Source: Planosporangium mesophilum | Lineage (GTDB): Bacteria > Actinomycetota > Actinomycetes > Mycobacteriales > Micromonosporaceae | Assembly (NCBI RefSeq): GCF_016863255.1 | Contig: NZ_BOON01000027.1 | Span: 62,001-126,000 of the forward strand | Direction of reading: 5' to 3' | DNA length: 64,000 bases | In this document: positions 27,130-35,879 of the stretch, in pieces | Position numbering within the stretch: the stretch's first letter is position 1 | How the letters are laid out: each line of letters begins with the position of its first letter | Notes under the pieces: generated by a model | What the model saw: the letters and a program-made list of their open reading frames with translations, nothing else | Database searches by the model: none | Told to the model about the DNA's origin: nothing | Program-made: the position numbers and the translations under genes

Positions 27130-28098
27130 TTACCGGAGTTGGGGCAGGAACCTGCGGCGGGCGAGGGCGGCCGTGGTCTCGGCGGCGAGGGCGGCGATGA
27201 AGGCGGTGATCGCGAGGAGGACGACCCAGGCCCAGATCTTGTACCCGACGGGTCTTCCGTAGTTGATCCAGTGCAGGGCGAAGGTGGCGACGGCGGCGTA
27301 CGGGAACGCGAACGACCAGAACGCGGGGCCGAAGGCCAGCCGGCGATAGACCGGGATGAGCCGGAGTTGGACGATGACGGCGAGGGCGGTGAAGCCGCCG
27401 AGCGCCAGGGCGACGAGGTCGACCCTGCCGTGGGTGATGGCCAGGTACGCGAGGCCGGCGAGGGCGGGTGGTGCGACCTCGATGGCCAGGGTTGGCTTCA
27501 GTGGTCGTGGCAGTGGTGCGCGGAACATTAGCCGGGCCATGATGACCGACCCGATGAGCAGCCACGACAGGACGCCGAGGCCCATGAACGCGTGGGCGAG
27601 GCCGGTCCAGCCGGCCAGCGCCGCGCCGATGGAGGCGATGAGCCCGCCGGCCACGGCGGGCAGGACGTAGCCGGAGTGCAGCGTGTCCAGGTCGAGGTCT
27701 TCGACGATCCACTGGCCGGTCATCCATCCCGCCAGAACGGTGGTGGCGGCGGCGAAGATCGCGAACAGCCACCGGCCGGCGGCGGAGGCATGTGGCAGCA
27801 GGCCGATCGCCAGGAGCATGCCGACGATCGGGATCAGCGACACGAACGGTCCCAGCACCGGATCGGTCAGTTCGGCGCGCCAGCCGCCGCGCCGGCGCGG
27901 TACCTGCGAGAGGTAGCCGACCACGAGGGCCAGCCAGACCACGGCGGTGAGGATGAACAGGACGTCGGCCACGACCGCGGGCGCCAGCCCCAGCATGGCC
28001 GCGTACCCCCAGCAGACGGCCAGGCCGGCCATTCCGTAGGCGATCCCGAACATGTTCGGCGTGATCCCGACCTGAGGCCGGGCCGTCCGCGTGGTCAT
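27130..28098 (-). CDS. TDT-family (TehA/SLAC1-like) transporter
   Basis: A 322-aa integral membrane protein with about ten hydrophobic helices in the tellurite-resistance/dicarboxylate transporter (TDT) pattern. ITPNMFGIAYGMAGLAVCWG at the N-terminus and FAFPYAAVATFALHW near the C-terminus are typical. Members export or conduct anions such as sulfite or dicarboxylates. The ATG at 28098 is the only good start. It is flanked by remnants, so no operon partner suggests the substrate. Confidence 0.85.
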   Translation of the reverse strand: MTTRTARPQVGITPNMFGIAYGMAGLAVCWGYAAMLGLAPAVVADVLFILTAVVWLALVVGYLSQVPRRRGGWRAELTDPVLGPFVSLIPIVGMLLAIGLLPHASAAGRWLFAIFAAATTVLAGWMTGQWIVEDLDLDTLHSGYVLPAVAGGLIASIGAALAGWTGLAHAFMGLGVLSWLLIGSVIMARLMFRAPLPRPLKPTLAIEVAPPALAGLAYLAITHGRVDLVALALGGFTALAVIVQLRLIPVYRRLAFGPAFWSFAFPYAAVATFALHWINYGRPVGYKIWAWVVLLAITAFIAALAAETTAALARRRFLPQLR

Positions 28099-28233
28099 CC
28101 GCGTCCCCCAAGCGAATACCGGCGGTCAAGGTGCCCTCCCACGGATTCGCCGACCGGTGGCGGATCGGCGATATTGTGGCCCCGGCCGCCGGACGGACGC
28201 CTACCCGGCAATCCGGGGCGTTATTCGCCGCGC

Positions 28234-28541
28234 ATGCATTCGCCCGTCCAGCACAGCGCACACATCCCATCCGGGCGTGAAGGCTTGTTCAACCTCGTCA
28301 GGTCGCTGCCGGACGAGCCGGCCCACGGAGTCGGCCTCGCCATGTCGGAGTGCGGCATGGTTATGGTCCGGGGACGTTACACCGGCTACGGGCAGCCGCG
28401 ACGTGGATCGTGGCCGACTTCGTACGCATGGAGGACGGCCAGCTCCGCGAGCACTGCGACATCGTCGAAGACGAGGTCACGCGCGAGAACGCCGCTCGCG
28501 GACTGCCCGTGTTCGGTGACGTCTTCCCCGCAGACCGCTGA
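28234..28541 (+). pseudogene. SnoaL/NTF2-like protein remnant, frameshifted
   Basis: The first part reads VQHSAHIPSGREGLFNLVR and GMVMVRGRYTGYGQP, a SnoaL-like core. The frame then slips near 28400 and continues in another frame as TWIVADFVRMEDGQLREH and GLPVFGDVFPADR to a stop. The N-terminal helix is also missing. A complete gene of the same superfamily lies at 62943-63365. Confidence 0.65.
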
Positions 28542-28626
28542 GCCCGTTCCCACGGTCCTGCAGCCGACGCGTTCCTGCCCGCCCGGGTAGAAGCGGTCGC
28601 CCGCCTGGCTGGCCAGCAGTCGTTGC

Positions 28627-29154
28627 TCACGTGGTGAGACACGGGGGAACCGGCCAGTGCAGCGCGTCGAGCAGGCCGGCGAGCTTGTGGTCGAGTTCGG
28701 TGCCGACCGCGGTGATGTCCGGGTTTCCCAGCGACGAGAACTGCCGGCTGGGTTGTTCGGTCGCAAACAGTGTCGGGCCGCCGGGAGGTTGCGAGATGAC
28801 GGTGCGCAGCGGGGCGTACAGCATGGCGGCCGGGTCGTGGCGGAACATCCGCTCGGCGATCGTGTGGTTGCCCATGAGATAGGCGGTGCAGCGCGCCGTG
28901 TTTCCGGCGAGGCCCATCAGGGGATCGGCGGCCAGTCTCCAGTAGATCAGAAATCCGTGCTCGGCGAGTTCGTCGGTCAGATCGAGCACGGTTTGCCAGC
29001 CGACGGTGTCGGCTACGAGTTGGTCGAAGCGCGCGGCCGGGTACGTGGGCACGGCGGCCTCATATCGTGCGACGGCGTCGTCGAACGAGCCGTCGACCTC
29101 GATTGCCAAGCGGCGGGCTGCCCAGTCCACCGCGGTGATCTGCGGTTGGGTCAT
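28627..29154 (-). CDS. DUF302-like protein
   Basis: A 175-aa cytosolic protein whose C-terminal two thirds match the DUF302 pattern: CTAYLMGNHTIAERMFRHDP then AAMLYAPLRTVI. Function of the family is unknown. Its ATG overlaps the stop of the upstream NmrA-like gene by four bases, so the two are coupled; a shared role in redox or stress response is only a guess. Confidence 0.7.
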   Translation of the reverse strand: MTQPQITAVDWAARRLAIEVDGSFDDAVARYEAAVPTYPAARFDQLVADTVGWQTVLDLTDELAEHGFLIYWRLAADPLMGLAGNTARCTAYLMGNHTIAERMFRHDPAAMLYAPLRTVISQPPGGPTLFATEQPSRQFSSLGNPDITAVGTELDHKLAGLLDALHWPVPPCLTT

Positions 29155-30089
29155 GGCGTCTTCCCGACGGTTGGCCGTGCGAAGAGCGTGACGTGATCGG
29201 TGACCCAGTCGCGGACGCTGGTGGGTTGCCGTCCGGTGACGGCCTCGACGTCGTGGGTCAGCCGGTCGTAGCGGTTCTCGCGGTGCAGGCGCGCCATGGT
29301 GGCCAGGTGCTCGCGCAGGTGCTCGGGCAGGCCGAGTGGGTTCAGTTCCTGGTCGATCCACTGCTGGAGCGGAACGTCGACGTAGGTGATGGGCCGGCCC
29401 AGCGCCGCGAAGTACTCGGCCGCCATCGCGGTCATGTCTTGCGATCGTGGCCCGGTGAGCTCGTAGGTCTTGCCGATGTGCGACGTCGGGTCGACGAGCA
29501 CGGTGGCGATCACCTCGGCGACGTCTCCGGCTGCGATCGGTGAGGTGCGTGCGGAGCCGAACGGCAACCGTATTGTGTCGTTGCCGGCGATCGACGAGGC
29601 GGCGATCGTCATGAAGATGGGGTTTTCGAGGAACACGGTCGGCCGTATGTCTACGACCGGAAGGCCGGACCAGTTGAGCACCTGCTCGCCAAGCCAATGC
29701 TGGCGCTGTTGCGCCGACTCCGTCGTGCTCGTGAGCGTCATCTGGGACACGGTCAGCTGCGAGATATTGACCAGCGCTGCCAGGTTTCCGTACTCACGCG
29801 CGGCGGCCGCCACCGTCACCGTCGCCTCCAGGTACCGGGACGACACGCTCATGCCGAAGTACATGCGACGGCACCCGGCCATCGCGTCAATGACGTCGCG
29901 CGCGTCGGTGAGATCCCCGACCACGACCTCGGCACCGGTCGCGCGCAGGGCCTCGGCACGTTCGTCCTCGCGGTGCACGAACGCGCGGACCGGTACGTCC
30001 CGGTTGCGCAGGAGTTCCACGGTGGTCCGGCCGACCGCTCCCACACCTCCGGCTGCACCGGTTACGAGAACGGGTGACCCATTCGGCAT
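29151..30089 (-). CDS. NmrA-family NAD(P)-binding protein
   Basis: About 312 residues with an atypical Rossmann motif VLVTGAAGGVGAVGRTTVE, RAFVHREDERAEALRATGAE and VVGDLTDARDVIDAM, all typical of NmrA/HSCARG-like proteins that sense or reduce with NAD(P)H. A GGAGGG site sits 8 bases before ATG 30089 (GTG 30095 is an alternative start). It is translationally coupled to the DUF302-like gene. Another NmrA-like gene runs off the right edge of the window. Confidence 0.88.
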   Translation of the reverse strand: MPNGSPVLVTGAAGGVGAVGRTTVELLRNRDVPVRAFVHREDERAEALRATGAEVVVGDLTDARDVIDAMAGCRRMYFGMSVSSRYLEATVTVAAAAREYGNLAALVNISQLTVSQMTLTSTTESAQQRQHWLGEQVLNWSGLPVVDIRPTVFLENPIFMTIAASSIAGNDTIRLPFGSARTSPIAAGDVAEVIATVLVDPTSHIGKTYELTGPRSQDMTAMAAEYFAALGRPITYVDVPLQQWIDQELNPLGLPEHLREHLATMARLHRENRYDRLTHDVEAVTGRQPTSVRDWVTDHVTLFARPTVGKTP

Positions 30090-30095
30090 CGGCAC

Positions 30096-30838
30096 GTCCC
30101 TCCGCTGGTTTTGCGCTGGTGTGTTGCCTGCCCGATCAGGCGGGTGCTACCCGGCTCTTAGGCAGGTCAACCCCGCGTCGCACCACGTCAACGAGCCGAC
30201 GCGGGTACGGCGAAAGTAGCCGGGCCGCGACCACCGCAAACCACGCCGCTCGCTCCAAATCGACCATGGGACGTGACCAGGCGGGGTCATGCGCCGGCTC
30301 GGCTCCGGGTGTTCGCCATCGCGGTAGCCGCCATCACCCTCGGGCGAGGCCGCTCGCAGGCGAGCCCGCCGCGCCGGGTAACACGCGTGTTCTGCCGGCC
30401 GGGCTCGCCGCACTCCTCGTCGATGTCTACCTGTACCGAATGGCCTGTGCGCCGACGCCGGATATTCCCGCAGGGCGGCCACCACACAGCAACTCGCGTC
30501 GATCGATATCGTCTGGCTGGGTGGACCCGGAGGGTCGGGTTCGGTCTGGGTGTGTGATGCCTTAGTTGGAGATCAGTCGGGCGGCGCGTCCGGCAGCGGC
30601 GGAGGGGATTACCGAGGGCGCCGTTGCATTGTTGAATCGACGGACGTGTTGGAACCCGCGTCCAGTCTCGGGTCAGATCGTTCGGGTGATTCGGCGAATG
30701 CCACCCCGCCGCGTAACCGGCGGGGCATCGATGGCGAGTTCGTGTCGCGGCGTCGCGCAGGGTCTACGCGGGGTCGGAGTCGGGGAACCGCCCGGCGAGC
30801 AGGAACAGGTCGACCCGAGTGTGCGGGGCGCGGTCATG
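30096..30838. other. 743-base stretch without a recognisable gene
   Basis: Reading frames on both strands lack family motifs and convincing ribosome-binding sites. I see no tRNA, repeat array or IS end here. It is probably decayed or intergenic DNA. Confidence 0.4.
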
Positions 30839-30886
30839 CCGCCCGGCGCGGTCCGGTCCACGGGGTGGACCGGACCCGCCGGGCGG
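30839..30886 (-). terminator. Long hairpin downstream of the SCO5389-type gene
   Basis: A 12-bp inner stem (GGTCCGGTCCAC / GTGGACCGGACC, 3-base loop) extends through one bulged C into a 10-bp outer stem (CCGCCCGGCG / CGCCGGGCGG). It lies 12 bases beyond the stop of the minus-strand gene and should end that operon. Confidence 0.75.
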
Positions 30887-30898
30887 GTGATTGTGCGG

Positions 30899-31291
30899 TC
30901 AGCAGTCACGAAGCTCCGGTGACTGGTTGAGTAGCTGTCCGCGTGGCGATACGAAGTCGCGATAGGCCGCCCCGTTCACGGCGGTGGTTGCGAACGCGGC
31001 GACGCGGTGGCAGTTCTGGAACGCCAGCTTCACGCCGAAGTGGCGTTCCAATCCGCCGCGGATGGCGTCGCTGGCCAGGGCCCGCAGGAGCTGGCCGCGT
31101 TGGGTCTCGCTGGGTGGGGGAACCGTGTGGTCGGCGAACTCGCCGCCGTCGCGGTGCAGGTCGGCGGCGACCTCGTTGATGACCGCCCAGGCGTAGGGTA
31201 GCGAGTCGCGTACGCAGGCGACGAATTCCGCATCGTCGACGGGTCCGGCTTCGGCGCGTTCCTGCAGGGCGGTGGGTACGTCGAGAGACAT
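30899..31291 (-). CDS. SCO5389-family protein
   Basis: A 130-aa protein conserved in actinomycetes under the SCO5389 name. Diagnostic segments are FVACVRDSLPYAWAVINEV, GLERHFGVKLAFQNCHRVA and the C-terminal RGQLLNQSPELRDC. Function unknown. ATG 31291 is chosen because the upstream in-frame extension overlaps the ATPase gene and lacks similarity. It lies 28 bases after the ParA-like ATPase gene, with which it should share a transcript. Confidence 0.88.
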   Translation of the reverse strand: MSLDVPTALQERAEAGPVDDAEFVACVRDSLPYAWAVINEVAADLHRDGGEFADHTVPPPSETQRGQLLRALASDAIRGGLERHFGVKLAFQNCHRVAAFATTAVNGAAYRDFVSPRGQLLNQSPELRDC

Positions 31292-31319
31292 CGTTTCTCC
31301 TTGGGTCGGCGGGGTTTCC

Positions 31320-32294
31320 TCAGCGGACGGACAGGGTTGGCGTCGCCGGGCCGAGCACGAACTCAGGATCGATCTGGTCGGCGAGGTCTTCGCCGGCGCG
31401 GTCATTGGCCCACGCGATCGCGTTGCGTAGGTGGAACTCCACGGCCTGTGCGGTGTAGCGTCCCCAGTTTTTGACGGAGGCGTCCAGGGCGGTCCGGACG
31501 GCGCACAATGCGGCGGCGTTGGCGGGCTCCAGGTCCGTGATGGGCAGGATCCGGCCGCGTTCGGCGGCTTTGATGAAGGCCGACCGGCCGATCCAGGTCA
31601 GCAGGTCATCGCCGACCTGCTCGCGCAGGAACGTCACGTCGGCGTCGTCGTCGACCTTGTTGCCGACCACCGCCAGCCGGACGTCGAAGTCGCGGGCGTA
31701 GTCCACGTACTGCCGGTACACCCTGGTGCTGCGAAGGGTCGGCTCGCAGACCAGCACGGTGAGGTCGAAGCGGGTGAAAAGGCCGGAGGCGAACGCGTCC
31801 GCGCCGGCGGTCATGTCGACGACCACGTACTCGCCCGGCTCGTCGACGAAATGGTTCAGCAGCAGTTCGACCGTGCCGACCTTGGAGTGGTAGCAGGCCA
31901 CTCCGAGATCCTCGACGGCGAATGCGCCGGTGACCGCTAGTCGGACCCCGCCGACGTCGCGCACCAGTCGGTCGTAGAGAGGGTTCGACTCGGCGACCCG
32001 CAACAGTCGCGAGCCCCGGCCCGGCGGGGTCGTCTTGACCATGGCCGCGGCAGAGGAGATCCGCGGGTTGCTCCCACGCAGGTACTCCTTGATCTCGGTG
32101 AGGTGTTCGCCGAGCGCGGGCAGTAGCACCGCCTCGTCTTCCGGCATGCCCAGGGCCGCCGCCAGGTGCTGGTTGATGTCGGCGTCGAAGGCCAGTAGTG
32201 GTGCGGCGGGCGTCGACGCGGCGAGATGGCGGGCGAACAGGGCGGCCAGCGTGGTCTTGCCGCTACCGCCCTTCCCGACGAAGGCTATCTTCAC
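31320..32294 (-). CDS. ParA/CooC-like ATPase
   Basis: A 324-aa MinD/ParA-superfamily ATPase. The deviant Walker A GKGGSGKTTLAALFARHL is at the N-terminus, Walker B-like YVVVDMTAGAD near the middle, and a VVGNKVDDD nucleotide-specificity segment follows. CooC relatives help insert metal into enzymes; others position proteins or plasmids. No ParB or plasmid partner is present. The promoter region contains a Zur-like box 76 bases upstream of the start, linking this ATPase and its SCO5389 partner to metal status. Confidence 0.85.
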   Translation of the reverse strand: MKIAFVGKGGSGKTTLAALFARHLAASTPAAPLLAFDADINQHLAAALGMPEDEAVLLPALGEHLTEIKEYLRGSNPRISSAAAMVKTTPPGRGSRLLRVAESNPLYDRLVRDVGGVRLAVTGAFAVEDLGVACYHSKVGTVELLLNHFVDEPGEYVVVDMTAGADAFASGLFTRFDLTVLVCEPTLRSTRVYRQYVDYARDFDVRLAVVGNKVDDDADVTFLREQVGDDLLTWIGRSAFIKAAERGRILPITDLEPANAAALCAVRTALDASVKNWGRYTAQAVEFHLRNAIAWANDRAGEDLADQIDPEFVLGPATPTLSVR

Positions 32295-32369
32295 AACTGG
32301 TACTGATATCCGTTTTCAACAAGGTTCGCAAGCTGTGGGCCTCACTATGCACACGAGCGAATTTGATAA

Positions 32370-32384
32370 TGAATATGATTTTCA
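32370..32384 (-). promoter_or_regulatory. Zur-like box
   Basis: TGAATATGATTTTCA is a near-perfect 7-1-7 palindrome, one mismatch from symmetry. It closely matches the Streptomyces Zur consensus TGaaAatgatTttCA, within a locally AT-rich stretch unusual for this window. It lies upstream of the minus-strand ParA-like gene. A Fur-family regulator other than Zur could also use it. Confidence 0.6.
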
Positions 32385-32399
32385 ATTAGCGTCCCGGTG

Positions 32400-32838
32400 A
32401 CTGCTGGATCTCACCTCGGAGCCCTCGACGTGTCGCTGCGTTGCCGATTCCTGCGCTTTCGGTACCGAATCGCCTGGCTGGCAGGCGCAGCCGGAGTCCT
32501 TGCCGTCACCATGACCGCTGGCGGCCGCCGAATCGAGACCTTCATCGATCAAGCCCTGCCTGGCCGGGCAGTGGCTCATGCAGCAACGCCGGGGACTAGA
32601 GCCGTTCTGACGGACCGAGAGTCCAGGGCGTCCCTTGACCCGCTCCGCGTGCTTCCGGACCCGGCCGATGCGGCACCAAGGTCATGCCCCGAGACCAGAT
32701 CGATGGCTTCCTGCACAAGTCCGCCCAGGTCACATAGGGGATGGCTGAGTAGTGGGCACCCGTAGGGGTAGTGCGGGGGATGTCAGAGCGCCGGTGGCGC
32801 TTGGCGACCGCCGGACCGGATCGAGGGGGCGATTGTCG
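32400..32838. other. Remnant-like stretch upstream of the DJ-1/PfpI gene
   Basis: No intact gene. On the minus strand a short coherent reading (AHYSAIPYVTWADLC, continuing in another frame as QEAIDLVSGHDLGAASAG) looks like a frameshifted C-terminus, but I cannot name the family. Confidence 0.3.
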
Positions 32839-33534
32839 GTGGGCAAGATCCTGTTCGTTCTGACCGGGGCGAGTTACTGGACGCTGAAGGATGGTCACCG
32901 GCATCCCACTGGCTACTGGGCCGAGGAGTTCGTGGCCCCGTACAGCGCTTTCGTCGAGGCCGGCCATGAGGTCACCGTGGCTACGCCGGGTGCGGTGGTG
33001 CCCACCGTGGACATGATGAGCCTGCGGCCGGACATGGCCGGCGGTGCGCAGACGGTGCGGGAGGAGGAGGACGTCATCGAGCGTGCCGACGAGCTGCGGT
33101 GGCCGATCGCGCTGAAGGATGCCCGTCTGGACGACTATGACGCGGTGTACTACCCCGGCGGCCACGGGCCGATGGAAGACCTGGCGTTCGACGCCGACTC
33201 GGGAAAGCTGCTGGTGGACGCGCTGGCGTCGGGCAAGCCGCTGGCCGTGGTGTGCCACGCGCCGGCGGCGCTGCTGGCCACCCGGGACGCGGACGGCACG
33301 TCGCCGTTCGCCGGCTATCGGATAACCGGCTTCACCAATGACGAGGAGGAGGCAGTGGGCTTGGCGTCCAAGGCGAAGTGGCTGATGGAGGACGAGGTCA
33401 AGAAGCTCGGCGTGGAGTTCTCCCGCGGCCCGATCTGGCAGCCGTACATCGTAGTGGATCGCAACCTGTACACCGGACAGAACCCCGCGTCCGCCGGACC
33501 GCTGGCCAAGGAACCTTTGAAGGTCCTCACCTAA
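32839..33534 (+). CDS. DJ-1/PfpI-family protein (Hsp31-like)
   Basis: A 231-aa class I glutamine-amidotransferase-like protein. The nucleophile-elbow Cys lies in LAVVCHAPAALL, and YYPGGHGPMEDLAFD and the Hsp31-like WPIALKDARLDDYDAV are present. Relatives act as glyoxalase III, deglycase or chaperone. The start is GTG 32839 (TTG 32833 is possible); GAGGGGG lies just upstream. It probably stands alone as a stress gene. Confidence 0.85.
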   Translation: MGKILFVLTGASYWTLKDGHRHPTGYWAEEFVAPYSAFVEAGHEVTVATPGAVVPTVDMMSLRPDMAGGAQTVREEEDVIERADELRWPIALKDARLDDYDAVYYPGGHGPMEDLAFDADSGKLLVDALASGKPLAVVCHAPAALLATRDADGTSPFAGYRITGFTNDEEEAVGLASKAKWLMEDEVKKLGVEFSRGPIWQPYIVVDRNLYTGQNPASAGPLAKEPLKVLT

Positions 33535-33571
33535 CCACAGCAACGCTGGGCTGAGGCAGGATCTCTGTCCC

Positions 33572-33745
33572 GTGATCGGGGGCATGATCCGAACCTGGAC
33601 GCCGGACGAGTTCTGGGAGATGGCACAGCCGCTGATCCCGGTACCGGCCAGGGTTCCCAGGGCGGTGGCAAGCGGTGGGCCGACGACCGGGCGGCGCTGG
33701 CCGCGATCGTGTACCTGGTACGGGCCGGCTGTTCCCAAAAGGTTC
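33572..33745 (+). mobile_element. IS5-type transposase fragment, frameshifted
   Basis: WTPDEFWEMAQPLIPVPAR is the N-terminus of an IS5-family transposase. The continuation (GGKRWADDRAALAAIVYLVR) appears in a different frame, and the rest of the element is missing. It is a dead IS scar between two stress/redox genes. Confidence 0.65.
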
Positions 33746-33769
33746 GGTGCGCGCCTGCTGGCCTGGCTG

Positions 33770-34780
33770 TCAAGAGTCCAGCAGGTTCTCCGCCTGCCCC
33801 ATCATCTCATCGACGATTCTCGCTGCAGGATCGATTGAGGTGATGGCGCCGACCCCGGTGCCGGCCGGGTAAACCATCAGGTCCCAATCCCCGGTGGTGT
33901 CGACGCTTGGCGGCAGGTTGGAATACCGTGGCATGTCGTACGGCAACTTCGCCGAATGCGGAAACAGCGTGGTATGCCCGATTGGGGCGCCCTGGGTGAA
34001 CTCAGCCGGCGGGTTCGCATCCGCCTCGACGGCGAACGGGGTGGCCAGCACACGGTACGACTGGTCCGGCCATTCCGGTCCGAACACCTTCGTGACGATC
34101 GTCGCACCGTCCGACCGGACGAGCCGCTGCTTGTACTCCTCGTTCGCGTACGCCTCGACGGACGCGACGAAGCGGGTGCCGACCCAGACGCCGTCGGCTC
34201 CCTCGTTAAGGGTGGCGGCCACGTTCTCGCCGGTACTGATGCCGCCCGCCCCGAGCAGCAACGCTTCCGGAAAACGTTGCCGGATCGCGCTCAGCAACTG
34301 CGCGCGAGACGAAACCGCCCGCACGTGCCCACCCGCCTCGCGCCCCTGCGCAATCAGGCCGTCGACGCCGGCCGCCATTGCCTGGGCGGCGAGGTCGACG
34401 GAGGACACCTGCATCCACACCTTGATCCCGGCAGAGCGAAGCCGCGAGATCCACTCTGCAGGCGGAACGTCGTGGTGGAATACGACCAACGGGACTCGAA
34501 GCTCCACGCAGGCGGCGACGTGCTCCGGCGTGCTGGCCGGGCCGAATGCGGTCTCCGCGCAGATAAGGCCAACGCCCCACGGCTTGTCGGTGAGATCGCG
34601 GATCCGGCCGACCATGGACTGCAAGCTCGGCACCGGATCGGGCGATGCGCCCAGCACACCCAGGCCACCCGCGCTCGACACCGCGGCCGCGAGACCTTCG
34701 TACGAGACGAATCCCATGCCCGCGCTGACCAGTGGGTGACGTATCCCGTACTCCCTGGTCAGTCTCGTTGAAATCGGCAT
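33770..34780 (-). CDS. Nitronate monooxygenase
   Basis: A 336-aa FMN-dependent TIM-barrel enzyme of the 2-nitropropane dioxygenase family. Seen: HPLVSAGMGFVSYEGLAAAV, VDGLIAQGREAGGHV with its conserved His, ALLLGAGGISTGENVAA and VWVGTRFVAS for FMN phosphate binding. It oxidises alkyl nitronates such as propionate-3-nitronate. ATG 34780 is preferred over an upstream TTG at 34792. Confidence 0.9.
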   Translation of the reverse strand: MPISTRLTREYGIRHPLVSAGMGFVSYEGLAAAVSSAGGLGVLGASPDPVPSLQSMVGRIRDLTDKPWGVGLICAETAFGPASTPEHVAACVELRVPLVVFHHDVPPAEWISRLRSAGIKVWMQVSSVDLAAQAMAAGVDGLIAQGREAGGHVRAVSSRAQLLSAIRQRFPEALLLGAGGISTGENVAATLNEGADGVWVGTRFVASVEAYANEEYKQRLVRSDGATIVTKVFGPEWPDQSYRVLATPFAVEADANPPAEFTQGAPIGHTTLFPHSAKLPYDMPRYSNLPPSVDTTGDWDLMVYPAGTGVGAITSIDPAARIVDEMMGQAENLLDS

Positions 34781-34926
34781 TTCACTTCCCAATCTCCGAC
34801 CTCATCGCCGGCTTCCTCGCCCAGGCCGGCATGACCGTCGAACCTGAACTGTCATGACGACGCAGACGTCAGTCTTTCGACATCTGGAGCGCGACTGGAC
34901 ACGTGGCGACGCGCTTGCCGGCGCCA

Positions 34927-35361
34927 TCAATCGCCGATCAGTGGAGATGGCCTGTTCTGCGCGGCCCATCGCCGCTCGTCCGCCGATCCAGGGGCCGGAG
35001 GGAAATATCCGTCGATAGTCCAGAACTCGAACGGTGTCTCGTCGATGTGGATCTCCCAGTGGAGCCTTCGGTCCTTGAGGAAGGGCGCTAGCGTTTGGTT
35101 TATGGTGTCCATCCACCATCGGCGCCTGCTTGGATCAGGTGTGCGGCGAGCGATGTGATCGATCCAAATCCTCACGTACCTGTCGTTAGGCTCGCCGCCC
35201 ACGAAGAACTCCTCGGCCGAGAATTCATGGAACGCCACGCTCACATAGAACCTCGGTATTTCGACAAGGTCAGCGTAGAGCGCCGTAACCTGTGCGGCAA
35301 ATTCCTGTCTTTCCTTGGCGGTGTACGTTCCCTCCGGATGATAAACGTGCCACATCGGCAT
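34927..35361 (-). CDS. Tautomerase-superfamily protein (cis-CaaD-like)
   Basis: A 144-aa protein that after Met removal begins with Pro1 (MPMWHVYHPEGTYTAKER), the catalytic base of the tautomerase superfamily. The double-unit length and the FYVSVAFHEFSAEEFFVGG segment resemble the cis-3-chloroacrylic acid dehalogenase/putative oxalocrotonate tautomerase group. AAGGAG precedes ATG 35361. It lies 146 bases upstream of the nitronate monooxygenase on the same strand, so co-transcription is possible. Confidence 0.85.
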   Translation of the reverse strand: MPMWHVYHPEGTYTAKERQEFAAQVTALYADLVEIPRFYVSVAFHEFSAEEFFVGGEPNDRYVRIWIDHIARRTPDPSRRRWWMDTINQTLAPFLKDRRLHWEIHIDETPFEFWTIDGYFPPAPGSADERRWAAQNRPSPLIGD

Positions 35362-35555
35362 GATGACTCCTTTCCCTGACTGTTTCACGCGTCAACGGCG
35401 GAGTCATTTGCTCAAGGCGACGCTGGGTAAAGCGCATTGATGCCATGGCTGAGTCTCCGTTGTCGCGGCGGTGTCCTCCGCAGTCGCGGGCCCCGACAGG
35501 CTGCTGTGAGCTGCTTGAACGCGTATGGGACGACCAGCAAAGATTTAGAACTCAA

Positions 35556-35732
35556 TCATCTGGGAAACCGGCCGACAATGGCTCCGACGGCTACGGCCGC
35601 GACGAAGTCGAACGCCGACATCTCGGCCAGGGTGCGGCGTTCACCGACGCGGAAGCAGATCACGGCGGTGGCGTAAAGCAGCAGGGTCTTGGCCACGACT
35701 CACCACAGGTCGTGCGGGGATCCGAACACCAT
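35556..35732 (-). pseudogene. DUF421 (YetF-like) membrane protein remnant
   Basis: Reading leftward from ATG 35732, VVAKTLLLYATAVICFRVGE and RRTLAEMSAFDFVAAVAVGA match the N-terminal membrane part of DUF421 proteins. A TGA interrupts the frame after DLW (probably TGG to TGA), and the sequence stops after AIVGRFPR, lacking the C-terminal domain. Sequence from 35733 to 35879 and from 35395 to 35555 shows nothing else recognisable. Confidence 0.6.
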
Positions 35733-35879
35733 CGACACGGGCCGCGCTGCCCGAACCGAGCGCACCACAAACGCGGCATGGCTGCCGGGGGTGACCGCCC
35801 CGCAGCCCCTGTCGTGGACGAGGATCGGCGGGGACGTGGACTGGCTGGTCGGCGTGCTGCCGTGAACGGCCCGCAAGCG

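Noticed and set aside
30147-30485. A 112-codon minus-strand reading frame
   Set aside because: Arg-rich random-looking sequence with no start signal or family.
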